DNA of 64,000 bases from Pumilibacter muris (GCF_943193045.1 NZ_CALPCN010000009.1:1-64000); one strand, 5' to 3'. Positions 24,198-32,424 are shown, counted from the stretch's first letter. The notes: a model not told the origin generated them from the letters alone. Numbers and translations are program-made.

Positions 24198-25256
24198 TTA
24201 CCGGTTTACCTCGCGCAAAAACGACAAACGGTTAAAAAAAGAAATCCGTTCTTCGAGCGGCGCAGTCCACTCAAACTCGCGGTTTTCGGCGGGCATAACA
24301 ACGCGAGGCTCGCGTTGCTCTGCTTTCGCCCACTCGGGAATTTCGCAGTTAAACACTTTTTGAACCGACTGCAACACCGCGCACACTTCGCCTGTAAGTC
24401 CGTAAACAACCGCTATATTTTTCACCGTTTCGAGGTCTATTATGCCGTTTTTCATTAGCAAGTAAATATCTAAAAGCTTATATAAATCCGTTTCTTTGCC
24501 GCGCTCCGCCATAAAGTATAGAACGCTCTCTTTATACTGGTGCAGAATAAGGTGTATGAAAAACCACTCGGGCGACGCGCCGTAAAGTCTTCTTTTTGTC
24601 TTGCCGCCGTACTGTTTCTTGCTAAGCAGCATTGCGTCAACAATCCGCTCTCCGCCCGTCGGCAGATAGTCCACCGAAAAGTTTACGTCCACCTCAATAA
24701 ACGGCACGCGCTCGTTTTCGGTAAGCGCAATAAACGGCGCAGTCTCTCCGCGATTCATTCTCCGCGACACGATTTCGGCGCGCGAAAGAGGGTTGAATTT
24801 TTGCGTTTTCCAATCCCAAAAACCTTGCTTGAATCCCATGTTTTTTAAAGCGTTCGCTACTTCGGTGACACAAGAAGAACGCACCAAAATATCTATATCG
24901 TTAGAAACTCTTTCGCCGTCCGAATACGCAGGCGCGCCGCAAAAAACGGTATGAGCCAAAACGCTTCCCTTCAAAAAAATATAGTCGAGCTTTGCGCAAT
25001 CGAGCTCGTAAGAAACGTCTTCTATCCACTTTCGCATCAGCCGCACTCTGTATTCTTGCCCTTTGAAAATTCCTTGCAATTTGCGCAATACAACAGTAGG
25101 AATTTTTATGTTTTTTTCTGCGGCTCTGCGGTAGAAAACGCCTGCTATTTTGTGCAACTCTAAAAAGCCGAGTATGTAATACCAATCGAAATCGGCGGCG
25201 CAATGCGGCTCTCCGCCCGTTAAGACGCCTGCTATAAACTTTATTTCGTCTCTCAT
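24198..25256 (-). CDS. Nucleotidyltransferase-family protein (Nucleotidyltransf_5 type)
   Basis: This 352-aa protein has YIFLKGSVLAHTVF then RVSNDIDILVRSS, the G-S and DxD metal-binding pattern of the polymerase-beta nucleotidyltransferase fold, with a third acidic residue in VPFIEVDVNFSVDY. Helical flanks surround the core. Uncharacterised members of this family occur in RiPP and other natural-product clusters. It overlaps the kinase gene upstream by ATGA (25253-25256). Probable reaction: transfer of a nucleotide to a small molecule or peptide; the substrate is unknown. The two motif positions are clear, and family assignment is moderately sure. Confidence 0.65.
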   Translation of the reverse strand: MRDEIKFIAGVLTGGEPHCAADFDWYYILGFLELHKIAGVFYRRAAEKNIKIPTVVLRKLQGIFKGQEYRVRLMRKWIEDVSYELDCAKLDYIFLKGSVLAHTVFCGAPAYSDGERVSNDIDILVRSSCVTEVANALKNMGFKQGFWDWKTQKFNPLSRAEIVSRRMNRGETAPFIALTENERVPFIEVDVNFSVDYLPTGGERIVDAMLLSKKQYGGKTKRRLYGASPEWFFIHLILHQYKESVLYFMAERGKETDLYKLLDIYLLMKNGIIDLETVKNIAVVYGLTGEVCAVLQSVQKVFNCEIPEWAKAEQREPRVVMPAENREFEWTAPLEERISFFNRLSFLREVNR

Positions 25257-25897
25257 CTGTTGCCCTCCGTTAATGCCGTAAGCGCGTTTTTCACGCTCTC
25301 GAACGCCGTTTCGGGCGGTTGCGATGTGTCTAATTTAACAAACTTTTCGCTCTTACTCAGCCGCAAAAATTCTTTGCTTACGTTATGTAAAAGCGGCTCG
25401 TTTAAGTGGCGGGTACACTCGTCGGGACGCGCCTTTATTCGCTCGATTGCAAGTTCGGGCGGAACATAAGCAAGAAAGGTCACGTCAGGTCGAACTATCT
25501 CTTTCGCCGCGTCGAAAAACCATTTTTCATGCCTGTATCCGCGCGCGAACATATTCGCAACCGAAGTATATATGTAGCGGTCGCAAACAACTATTTTCCC
25601 CTCTTTCAGCGCGGGAATTATGATTTCGGAATTATGTTGCACTCTGTCCGAAAGCGTAAGAAGTTGCACCGCGCGGTAGTTTATTTCGTCGTGACGGGAG
25701 CAATACATCATCTTCTGAAACAGCTTTGTTTTGCGCGACAAATCCGTAGGTTGCTTTTGCACTATTATTCTGTTTTCGCCGTAGCGCTCGCGCAAATATG
25801 CAACCGTTTTTTCGAGCATAGTAGTTTTGCCCGCGCCGTCCGTTCCCTCGAAAACAATCAGTTTGCCCGCATATTTTTGCTTACCGAGTTTAATCAT
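25253..25897 (-). CDS. Thymidylate-kinase-like P-loop kinase
   Basis: This 214-aa protein has FEGTDGAGKTTMLEK (Walker A, about 16-30), a DRY motif in CDRYIYTSVAN, QKQPTD and a lid-like segment RIKARPDECTRH. All are typical of dTMP kinase, but length, lid and context are unlike a housekeeping tmk, which normally sits with DNA-replication genes. It is translationally coupled to the nucleotidyltransferase gene, so a nucleoside or nucleotide substrate shared with that enzyme is attractive. It overlaps the upstream gene by 8 bases. I would not call it tmk. Confidence 0.75.
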   Translation of the reverse strand: MIKLGKQKYAGKLIVFEGTDGAGKTTMLEKTVAYLRERYGENRIIVQKQPTDLSRKTKLFQKMMYCSRHDEINYRAVQLLTLSDRVQHNSEIIIPALKEGKIVVCDRYIYTSVANMFARGYRHEKWFFDAAKEIVRPDVTFLAYVPPELAIERIKARPDECTRHLNEPLLHNVSKEFLRLSKSEKFVKLDTSQPPETAFESVKNALTALTEGNR

Positions 25898-26411
25898 TGC
25901 GCTTCCCTCTCAATATTATCTTTTCCGAACACGGCGCGCCAACCTGCGAACCCGTCTCGTCAGTATTTTCATTGTTCTCCTGCCCGTCATTTTCTACACC
26001 CGTTTTTTCTGCGTCCGCACCGTTATTCAAAGCGGACTGTATTCCGTCCAACAGCTCTTTGCTTGCTTTTAGTTCGGCGGCACTCTCCTCTTTGTTTTTG
26101 GGCGGAACAAGCTTTTCGAACACCGCGTAAAAAGTTAGGCTCAAACTGCTTGACGACAGCCACAGTGTTACAAACTCTTTGCCGAATGTTTTTTCTTGCG
26201 CTATAAAGGTAACGTAAAGTATGCTAAGCGCAAAGCCCAACAATAGCGGCAAGAAAACTATAAATCTTGTTATATTCGCGCCGTTTTTTGCTCGTTTTGC
26301 AAGTTTTTTAACGGGCAGTTTTATTACCGCCGTAAGCAGATTGACGCATAATGCGATACACACCGTTTCAAGTCCGTACTGTGCTATCGTTTGCAATATT
26401 TTCTCTTCCAT
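25890..26411 (-). CDS. Membrane protein with three membrane segments, unknown
   Basis: This 173-aa protein has hydrophobic helices near 13-31, 48-70 and 82-100, basic residues between the first two, then an acidic, Glu/Asn-rich soluble tail from about 105. Size, segment number and charged tail recall phage holin-like proteins, but I see no endolysin or other phage gene. It starts 4 bases from the beta-helix gene's stop with an AGGAG site and overlaps the kinase gene. It could anchor operon products at the membrane. The family is not recognised. Confidence 0.5.
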   Translation of the reverse strand: MEEKILQTIAQYGLETVCIALCVNLLTAVIKLPVKKLAKRAKNGANITRFIVFLPLLLGFALSILYVTFIAQEKTFGKEFVTLWLSSSSLSLTFYAVFEKLVPPKNKEESAAELKASKELLDGIQSALNNGADAEKTGVENDGQENNENTDETGSQVGAPCSEKIILRGKRND

Positions 26412-26415
26412 GCGT

Positions 26416-27675
26416 TTACTCCTCTACGGGGTGAACGCTGCGGATATGCCGCTCGTCCAACCTGTTCGCCATGCGCGTGTCGTCGCTCCATGTCTGCGCT
26501 ACGGTTTCCGAGTAAGAAACAACCGTGTTATTCATAATCTTTCCCGCCGTTTTATCGGCAAATATGCCGCAATCGAGCACGCAATACATTACGTTTTCGG
26601 TTATTATATTCTCCTTGCAGTTCTCGCCCGTAGCGTAAATTCCGCAACCGCTTTGACACTCGCTCGGCGCCATAAGAACTTCCATAATATTTCTACTTAT
26701 TACGCAGCCGCCCGCATGCTGCTCAATAAGCCGAGCGTTTCTGCTCGTTGACGTTAAAACGTTGCCGGATATATTGCATTTATTTGCAAAGTTGCGCACG
26801 CTTCTGCCGCAAATCGTGTGAGTAGCCAAAATCTTATTGTTTTCGATTACGGCGTAGTCCCCTTTATTTTCGAGTCCTACGCATTTGCCCGCCCACTCCG
26901 CGATTATATTGTTGGAAGTTATAACAGAGTACAACCCCTCATTAAAAAATCCGAACGCGCTTGCCTGCTCAATTTCAAAGCCTTTATTGTGCGTTCCGTT
27001 CGCCTTTATATTGTTGCCTATAAATCTTCCGAACCGACCGTCGGTATATATCCCAACAGCCTTTTGCCGCTCGCCGTTCCCTTTATTCACCGCGTATATA
27101 AAGTTGTTCATAACGGATATGCTGTTCGCCCAGCGATTGTATATTCCGTATGCAGCGCATTCTTTTTCGTATTCTTCCGCTATACATTGCACTCGCACAG
27201 AACTGTTCGCCATAGTAAAAGCGTCGGCGCGGGTGTCCATGTGGGTATCTAAGTTACCGTTATTGAAAACGCCTACAAGATTCAACTGCTTATCCGACGC
27301 TATCTCTATATTACAGTTCTCTACATGTAGTCCGTAAGACGTGTTGTATATAGCCGAAAACGTTCTGCCGCTGTGCGCCGGATTTTTTATATTTATTTTT
27401 ATGTCTAAGTTGCGAAAAGTAACGTTCCTTGCCTGCGGATGCACAAAAAACAAACTCCAGTCGCTTGTTGTGCAATCGCTTATTTGCACGTCGATTTCCG
27501 CATCGCTCCCGTCTATTACCACGTTCGGTCGCGTTACCCCTATTATTCCTTTAACGCACAGTTTCCCCACCGTAAAACTTCCGCTCTTGTTCACGTTGAG
27601 CTCTATTTTACCGTGCAGTTTTACTTCTCTGTTTAAACTATTGTTTATTTGCGCCTCTATATCGTTACGCGCCAT
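26416..27675 (-). CDS. Right-handed parallel beta-helix protein (NosD/pectate-lyase-like repeats)
   Basis: This 419-aa protein consists of about 13 coils of the type (V/I)xxNxI / NNxIxA, for example NVTFRNLDIKINIKN, SISVMNNFIYAVNKG and YAVIENNKILATH, with Asn ladders typical of beta-helices. It has no signal peptide, so it is likely cytoplasmic or exported by another route. Such folds bind or cut carbohydrates, or act as scaffolds. It is the first gene of the operon (GGAGGG ribosome site) and lies opposite an HTH gene on the plus strand. I cannot place catalytic residues. Confidence 0.75.
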   Translation of the reverse strand: MARNDIEAQINNSLNREVKLHGKIELNVNKSGSFTVGKLCVKGIIGVTRPNVVIDGSDAEIDVQISDCTTSDWSLFFVHPQARNVTFRNLDIKINIKNPAHSGRTFSAIYNTSYGLHVENCNIEIASDKQLNLVGVFNNGNLDTHMDTRADAFTMANSSVRVQCIAEEYEKECAAYGIYNRWANSISVMNNFIYAVNKGNGERQKAVGIYTDGRFGRFIGNNIKANGTHNKGFEIEQASAFGFFNEGLYSVITSNNIIAEWAGKCVGLENKGDYAVIENNKILATHTICGRSVRNFANKCNISGNVLTSTSRNARLIEQHAGGCVISRNIMEVLMAPSECQSGCGIYATGENCKENIITENVMYCVLDCGIFADKTAGKIMNNTVVSYSETVAQTWSDDTRMANRLDERHIRSVHPVEE

Positions 27676-27754
27676 GTTATTTTCCCTCCGCTTATTGATT
27701 GCAAAAAAAATATATCATAATATGCCCATATACTTCAATTCGCCGAAAACATGT

Positions 27755-27795
27755 TGGCACAGTGTGCCAAATCTCGACACACTGTGCCATTTTTT
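27755..27795. promoter_or_regulatory. Double palindrome between the operon and the divergent HTH gene
   Basis: TGGCACAGTGTG and CACACTGTGCCA form a 12-bp inverted repeat with an 11-base gap, followed by T6. The left half is itself a near-perfect dyad (TGGCACA-n-TGTGCCA type). It lies 80 bases upstream of the beta-helix gene's ATG and about 105 bases upstream of the HTH gene. It could be an operator for the HTH protein or a terminator; no plus-strand gene precedes it, which favours a regulatory site. Confidence 0.5.
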
Positions 27796-27898
27796 ACACT
27801 AATTTGCGTTTTATCGTCCAACTATGCAACTACTTTTGTAGTATCCGACAATGTTTGTATAGTATAATTATGTAAGATATAAATCGAGGTAACTTACT

Positions 27899-28252
27899 AT
27901 TTACGAGTTTCTGCAATCATCAGATATTTACGCAAGGTTCGATAAAATTCGCATCCAAAAAGGAATGTCTTTATATGCTGTCGCCAAAAAAGCGGGTTGC
28001 AGCAGCGAAGCCCTTTATAAATGGCGCGATAGGAAAACGTCTCCGAGTTCTTATCTTTTAGAGTCTATAAGCTATGCACTGGATATAAATATAATCGACC
28101 TATTATCCGACGACGCAACAGTCACTTTATCCGATGCTACCGATAAAGAAATTTTTAAACTAATAAAAGACTTCTCAAAAATAGAAAAAGCAAAATTACT
28201 CAATTATGCCCGTACGCTTATTGACGACAGACACACGAAAAAGCAGGCATAA
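27899..28252 (+). CDS. XRE-family helix-turn-helix regulator
   Basis: The protein reads IYEFLQSSDIYARFDKIRIQ, then KGMSLYAVAKKAGCSSEALY and KWRDRKTSPSSYLLESISYA, an XRE HTH with a recognition helix at SSEALYKWRD, followed by about 45 residues that may form a dimerisation helix. The first ATG (27965) would cut off helix 1 of the domain. The frame opens after a stop at 27890, and GAGGT lies 8 bases before an ATT at 27899, so I place the start at that rare codon with low certainty. TATAAT at 27863-27868 is a candidate -10, and TTTGTAGTAT/TTTGTATAGTAT direct repeats lie beside it. It is divergent from the ACP/ligase operon and may regulate it. Confidence 0.7.
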   Translation: MYEFLQSSDIYARFDKIRIQKGMSLYAVAKKAGCSSEALYKWRDRKTSPSSYLLESISYALDINIIDLLSDDATVTLSDATDKEIFKLIKDFSKIEKAKLLNYARTLIDDRHTKKQA

Positions 28253-28283
28253 TACACTCGCTATAATTTAATGCACTTTAACT

Positions 28284-28331
28284 ATATGTAAAATTCCGAA
28301 GCCTACAATATTGCTTCGGAATTTTACATAT
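28284..28331 (+). terminator. 19-bp perfect hairpin after the HTH gene
   Basis: ATATGTAAAATTCCGAAGC and its exact reverse complement flank a 10-base loop, 31 bases past the HTH stop. The AATTTTAC end gives a partial T run. It is a strong candidate terminator, active in both directions. Confidence 0.65.
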
Positions 28332-28421
28332 TTCCGCAACTATGTTCGTTAACTTTCGCTATCGCTTTCATCCTCTTCCCTTCTTCGTTATCCCAAAATA
28401 AACATATATAAGGAGAATATG

Positions 28422-28733
28422 ATGAAAGATTACGTTAACGAAAAATTCCTGATGTCTGTCCTCAACTTCTATTCCGCAAACGCGGAACAAGACGATTGGA
28501 CATTGAGCAAAACGGCAATTCAAGCTGCCATAAACAAAACTCTGAATTTTCTCGATACGGAAGACAAAGTTAACGCAACTAATAACGCGGAAATTTTCAA
28601 AGTCTGCATGGTTGAACAAAAAATTACCGTACATAATTGCGCCACAATAGGCATTAGTCGCAGAACATTTTACAGATATAAGCAACGCTATTTAAAGATT
28701 TTCGGCTCCTTCTTATATCAGTTTTCTCATTAA
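28422..28733 (+). CDS. Small protein with a C-terminal HTH-like motif, unknown
   Basis: This is a 103-aa plus-strand gene; two ATGs (28419, 28422) follow AAGGAG, and the second has the better 6-base spacing. The first 60 residues are helical and acidic. The end reads VHNCATIGISRRTFYRYKQR, a helix-turn-helix-like stretch reminiscent of phage or sporulation regulators that count on a short DNA-contact helix. I do not recognise the family. It lies between two hairpins, so it is probably monocistronic. Confidence 0.55.
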   Translation: MKDYVNEKFLMSVLNFYSANAEQDDWTLSKTAIQAAINKTLNFLDTEDKVNATNNAEIFKVCMVEQKITVHNCATIGISRRTFYRYKQRYLKIFGSFLYQFSH

Positions 28734-28787
28734 ATTTTTTTGGCACCAAAAAAAATTTTCAATTATTTTCGAAAAAGAACGGCAAGA

Positions 28788-28812
28788 AAAGCCGAGAAAA
28801 ACTCTCGGCTTT
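28788..28812. terminator. Bidirectional terminator between the small HTH-like gene and bioA
   Basis: AAAGCCGAGA and TCTCGGCTTT pair around a 5-base loop. It lies 30 bases past the end of bioA on the minus strand and 55 bases past the plus-strand gene. Confidence 0.75.
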
Positions 28813-28841
28813 CATATCCCGTATCAAATTTTCAGACAAAG

Positions 28842-30131
28842 CTACTTGCGGAAAAACCATTGTTTCATTACGCCGAGCACCGTTTGCAGTTGCTCTTCGG
28901 TTATAATATAAGGCACCATAGCGTACATACAAGTTCCGAACGGACGGCTGAAAACGCCCCTGCGGGCTGCAAATTCTTTAAAGCCGCAAAGCGTTTCGGG
29001 TTCGTAAACTTCTATGCAAGCGCAACCGCCAAGCACGCGCACTTCGCGTATTCGAGGGTCTTTTAAGTCGGCGAGTTCTTTCTTGCAAACATTCTCTATA
29101 CGCTTGATTTTTTCGATATAATTTCCGCTCTCGAACAACTCGATAGACGCGAGAGCAACACTGCATGCAAGCGCGTTCCCCATAAAGGTAGGTCCGTGCA
29201 TCAGCGCCAAGCGCTCGTCGTCGCCGTAAAATCCGTTAAAAACCTTGCGGTTGGCAACGGTGACGGCGTGTCCTATATAGCCGCCCGTAAGCGCTTTTCC
29301 GAGCACGAGAATGTCGGGGCAAACCAAATCCGCAACAAAACGGTTTCCCGTGCGCCCGAATCCCGTAGCCACTTCGTCGAATATCAAAAGAACGTCGTAT
29401 TCGTCGCACAGCTCTCTCGCGCGCTTCAAAAACTCCACGCCGTACATTTTCATGCCGCCCGCGCCCTGCAAAAGCGGCTCGACGAGCATACAATAAAATT
29501 CTTCGCCGTGCTCGCGGAAAACTTTTTCGAGCGCGTCCGTTTGAGTGGGAATATGAATAACTCCGTTTTTTTGCGGAAAAGCGAAATGATAGTCGCTGTC
29601 GTCCCCCGCTTCCATAGTTTTGAACGTGTCGCCGTGATACGCGTTTTTCAAAGCCAAAATTTTGTTCCTGCCGTTTGCGCAATTAGCGTTAAGATGCAAT
29701 GCGGAATCTTCGATAGCGTTAGACATACCACCGTGATGCGCGTTTTTGAGAGCTAAAATTTTGCTCCTGTCGGTTCCGCGATTAACGTTAAACTGTAAAG
29801 CCATTTTGAGCGCAACCTCAACCGCGACGCTTCCCGAATCGGAAAAAAAGCAGTAGTCCAAATCTTTCGGAAGCCACGAAGCAAGCTTTTCGGAAAGCCT
29901 TTCGGCGGGTTCGTGAGTGAGCCCGCCGAGCATGACGTGCGCGAACTTATGCAGTTGCTCTTCGATTGCCGCGTTCAGCACGGGGTGATTATAGCCGTGA
30001 ATCACGCTCCACCACGAAGAAACCGAATCTATAAGTTTTCCGCCGTCGGTATGCAAATACACTCCGTCGGCGCCGTTCACTTTCAGCGGCGGAGTCATTG
30101 TTTTCATTTGCGCGTAAGGATACCAAATCAT
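28842..30131 (-). CDS. bioA: Adenosylmethionine-8-amino-7-oxononanoate aminotransferase with an internal duplication
   Basis: BioA transfers the amino group of S-adenosylmethionine to 7-keto-8-aminopelargonate, giving 7,8-diaminopelargonate, with PLP. Family marks: WYPYAQMKTM, SSWWSVIHGYNHP, FFSDSGSVAVEVALKMA, FDEVATGFGRTG and the PLP lysine in LVLGKALTGGY. It is the last gene of bioY-bioB-bioD-bioA, 70 bases after bioD. Oddity: the SKILALKNAHHGG segment is followed 33 residues later by a second version, NKILALKNAYHGDTF. The underlying 99-bp units (29632-29730 and 29731-29829) are imperfect direct repeats. The second version matches the normal family sequence; the first has lost YHGDT. Whether the enzyme tolerates the extra 33 residues is unknown. 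Confidence 0.9.
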   Translation of the reverse strand: MIWYPYAQMKTMTPPLKVNGADGVYLHTDGGKLIDSVSSWWSVIHGYNHPVLNAAIEEQLHKFAHVMLGGLTHEPAERLSEKLASWLPKDLDYCFFSDSGSVAVEVALKMALQFNVNRGTDRSKILALKNAHHGGMSNAIEDSALHLNANCANGRNKILALKNAYHGDTFKTMEAGDDSDYHFAFPQKNGVIHIPTQTDALEKVFREHGEEFYCMLVEPLLQGAGGMKMYGVEFLKRARELCDEYDVLLIFDEVATGFGRTGNRFVADLVCPDILVLGKALTGGYIGHAVTVANRKVFNGFYGDDERLALMHGPTFMGNALACSVALASIELFESGNYIEKIKRIENVCKKELADLKDPRIREVRVLGGCACIEVYEPETLCGFKEFAARRGVFSRPFGTCMYAMVPYIITEEQLQTVLGVMKQWFFRK

Positions 30132-30201
30132 ATTTCTTCTCCATTCGTTTTTTCAATTTATGCGTGCTTATAGCCCTACAATAACGGACTGTTCGCATTA
30201 G

Positions 30202-30876
30202 CTATTCATATAAAAATTCGGGACTTACGGGAAACTCGCAAGCGCCGTTGCGAATCCGCGCTACAACCTTAACGCCCGTAAGTTTTTCGCACATAACGGC
30301 GTTATCCTCGCAAATCGGGTCGCCCTTAATAAATCTATTCATAATAATCCCGTTAAGCTTAAAGCCGCGAGCGCGCATATAATCCGCCGTTAAAACAACG
30401 GAGTTAATCGCCCCAAGCCCCGCATCGGCAACGAGAACGCAAGAAAGCTTCAACACTCGAATTACGTCGGTTAAATACAATTCTTCCCCGTCGTAACGAA
30501 GCGGACACACTATGCCGCCGCTTCCCTCTACCGTTATGTATTCGTAACGGCTTTTAAGCTCCTCGAACCTTTCGGTTACGCGGGCAAGCGAAACGGGATT
30601 TTTTTCTATTTTCGCGGCAAGATGCGGCGAATACGCTTTTTCATACAAATACGGGCACATTTCACATTCGGGTTGGTTGATACCCGAAATATTCTTAACG
30701 TATTGCGCGTCGCCCGCAATAAGTTTTCCCGTGTTGTCGCGCGAGTTTCCGCTCATTGCCGCCTTATAATACGCCGCGCTTTTTCCGTTCCGCTTTAAAG
30801 CTTTAACGAGCAACGCGGTTATATACGTTTTTCCCACGTCGGTGCCCGTTCCCACCACAAACAACCCTTTGCTCAT
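30202..30876 (-). CDS. bioD: Dethiobiotin synthetase
   Basis: BioD closes the ureido ring of dethiobiotin using ATP and CO2. The 224-aa protein has the P-loop GTGTDVGKTYI at residues 9-19, the YYKAAMSGN substrate segment, EGSGGIVCPL and VADAGLGAINSVVLT, all typical of the family. Length is normal. The start follows the bioB stop by one base, so it is translationally coupled, and a GAGGTTAG ribosome site lies inside the end of bioB. Control comes from the BirA box upstream of bioY. Confidence 0.95.
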   Translation of the reverse strand: MSKGLFVVGTGTDVGKTYITALLVKALKRNGKSAAYYKAAMSGNSRDNTGKLIAGDAQYVKNISGINQPECEMCPYLYEKAYSPHLAAKIEKNPVSLARVTERFEELKSRYEYITVEGSGGIVCPLRYDGEELYLTDVIRVLKLSCVLVADAGLGAINSVVLTADYMRARGFKLNGIIMNRFIKGDPICEDNAVMCEKLTGVKVVARIRNGACEFPVSPEFLYE

Positions 30877-30877
30877 T

Positions 30878-31837
30878 TCAAATTCTAACCTCGTATCCCA
30901 ACTTATTCAAAAGCTCTATGTCGGTTTTCACGCTTATGCCCGCCGTAGTCAGCATGTCGCCCGTAATAGACGCGTTTGCGCCCGACTTAAAACACCCCTC
31001 GCCCTTATCGGCTATAAGCCCTCTGCCGCCCGCAAGCCTTATTGCCGCGTCGGGAATCACAAAACGGAAAACAGCTACCGCTCTTCTCTTTTCGTCGTCC
31101 GAAAGCAAAACGTTGTGCTCAAACGGAGTGCCCGCAATAGGATTTAAAAAATTGACGGGAACCGATTTAACTTTTAACTCGCGCAGTGCGAAAGCAAGCG
31201 CAATTCTATCGCTCCAACTTTCTCCGAGCCCCATTATTCCGCCGCTGCAAATCTCCAACCCCGCGCTTCTCGCCGCTTCGAGCACAAAAAGTTTATCCGC
31301 ATAAGTGTGGGTTGAACAAATCTTGGGAAAATAGCGCTCCGAAGTTTCAAGATTGCAATGCGCGCGGCTCGCGCCCGCAGAACGCAAATCCGAATAAGCT
31401 TTTTTGCTTACCAGCCCCACCGACACGCAAACCGCTATTCCCACCTTTTCGCGCACGGCTCGCACGCTTTCGCACAAACTTTCTATTTCTTCGGGGCACA
31501 GTTTTTTGCCCGACGTAACAATAGAAAACCTCAGCGCCCCCGCTTTCGCGTTTTGTTCAGCCGCGCGCAACAACGCATCGGAACTCATAAGCGGATAACT
31601 TTCCACGCAAGCGGAGTAATGCGCGGACTGCGCGCAAAATTTGCAGTCTTCGCCGCACTTTCCGCTTTTGCCGTTCACAATGGAACACAGGTCGAATCCG
31701 TTGCCGCAATAACGGCTTCGAATTTCGTCGGCGGCTTTGCACAACTCTTCGAGCGGCGCGAACACAAGCGATTCCGCTTCCTCCACAGTAATCGCTTTGC
31801 CGAACAAAACTTTGTTTTTCAGCTCCGTAACGCTCAT
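30878..31837 (-). CDS. bioB: Biotin synthase (radical SAM)
   Basis: BioB inserts sulfur into dethiobiotin. The 319-aa protein carries the radical-SAM cluster motif CGEDCKFC (C61, C65, C68), then YSACVESYPLMSSDALLRAA, HCNLETSERYFPKIC, CSGGIMGLGESW and the C-terminal RLAGGRGLI and GANASITGDMLTT. The residues for the auxiliary [2Fe-2S] cluster appear present (Cys in FSIV-TSGK region, HCNLE, CSGG and the Arg in RLAGGR). The ATG overlaps the bioY stop as ATGA. No partner bioF was seen in the window, so the pathway is completed elsewhere or fed from outside. Confidence 0.95.
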   Translation of the reverse strand: MSVTELKNKVLFGKAITVEEAESLVFAPLEELCKAADEIRSRYCGNGFDLCSIVNGKSGKCGEDCKFCAQSAHYSACVESYPLMSSDALLRAAEQNAKAGALRFSIVTSGKKLCPEEIESLCESVRAVREKVGIAVCVSVGLVSKKAYSDLRSAGASRAHCNLETSERYFPKICSTHTYADKLFVLEAARSAGLEICSGGIMGLGESWSDRIALAFALRELKVKSVPVNFLNPIAGTPFEHNVLLSDDEKRRAVAVFRFVIPDAAIRLAGGRGLIADKGEGCFKSGANASITGDMLTTAGISVKTDIELLNKLGYEVRI

Positions 31838-32391
31838 AAGTTCACCCCGCTTTTGCGTTTACAGAGCACGGGAATAAGCCGCTTTGCCACGATTGCCGAC
31901 AAAAAACAAAGGAATATATCGCCGGGAACGGCAAGCACGAAACAATACAAAAACAACGCTTTTATTCCTATGCCCGTTTGAGTGTAAAAAGTGCAAATCA
32001 CCCAGTAGTACGCAATTCCCAAAACATACACAATTAAAAGCCCCAAAAAGCACGCCGCAAGCAACCGCAAAAAAGACGGCGATTCAACCTTGCGCGCAAC
32101 AACTCCCGTAAAGAACGTTCCCACCAAAAATCCCACCAAATAGCCGAATGTGGGTTGCAACACATAAAAAACTCCCCCGCCGCCCGTGAATATCGGCAAA
32201 CCTATAAGTGCCAAAATAAGATAGCACAACACGCTTATAGCTCCCAACTTGCCGCCAAGCAACAACCCCGCCAAAGTGGTGAACAAAAATTGCAACGTGA
32301 ACGGCATAACGGGAATGGGAATACGAATAAACGCGCCCGCAGCCGTAAGCGCCGTAAAAAGCGCGACAAGCGCCAAATCTTTTGTTTTCAA
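31834..32391 (-). CDS. bioY: Biotin transporter BioY (ECF substrate-binding component)
   Basis: BioY is the membrane subunit that binds biotin in ECF transporters. The 185-aa protein has six hydrophobic segments, the GAFIRIPIPVMPFTLQ signature and the FTGGGGVFYVLQPTFGYLVGF motif. The start is TTG (32389-32391), with GCGAGG 8 bases upstream; the next in-frame Met would remove the signature. It is first in the operon, directly behind the BirA operator, so import and synthesis are repressed together when biotin is sufficient. ECF ATPases and the T component are not in the window. Confidence 0.95.
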   Translation of the reverse strand: MKTKDLALVALFTALTAAGAFIRIPIPVMPFTLQFLFTTLAGLLLGGKLGAISVLCYLILALIGLPIFTGGGGVFYVLQPTFGYLVGFLVGTFFTGVVARKVESPSFLRLLAACFLGLLIVYVLGIAYYWVICTFYTQTGIGIKALFLYCFVLAVPGDIFLCFLSAIVAKRLIPVLCKRKSGVNL

Positions 32392-32392
32392 A

Positions 32393-32423
32393 TTGTAAAC
32401 CTCGCAAAATTTGTAGTTTACAA
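32393..32423 (-). promoter_or_regulatory. BirA operator (biotin box)
   Basis: TTGTAAAC and GTTTACAA form a perfect inverted repeat with a 15-base spacer, the Bacillota BirA site. It spans the region between the bioY -10 and its start codon, so binding would block transcription. Confidence 0.9.
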
Positions 32424-32424
32424 T

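Noticed and set aside
25253-25897. Housekeeping thymidylate kinase (tmk)
   Set aside because: P-loop and DRY motifs fit, but the gene is coupled to a nucleotidyltransferase in a specialised operon, so I kept it as tmk-like only.
25890-26411. Phage holin and prophage remnant
   Set aside because: Membrane topology is holin-like, but no lysin, structural or integrase gene is nearby.
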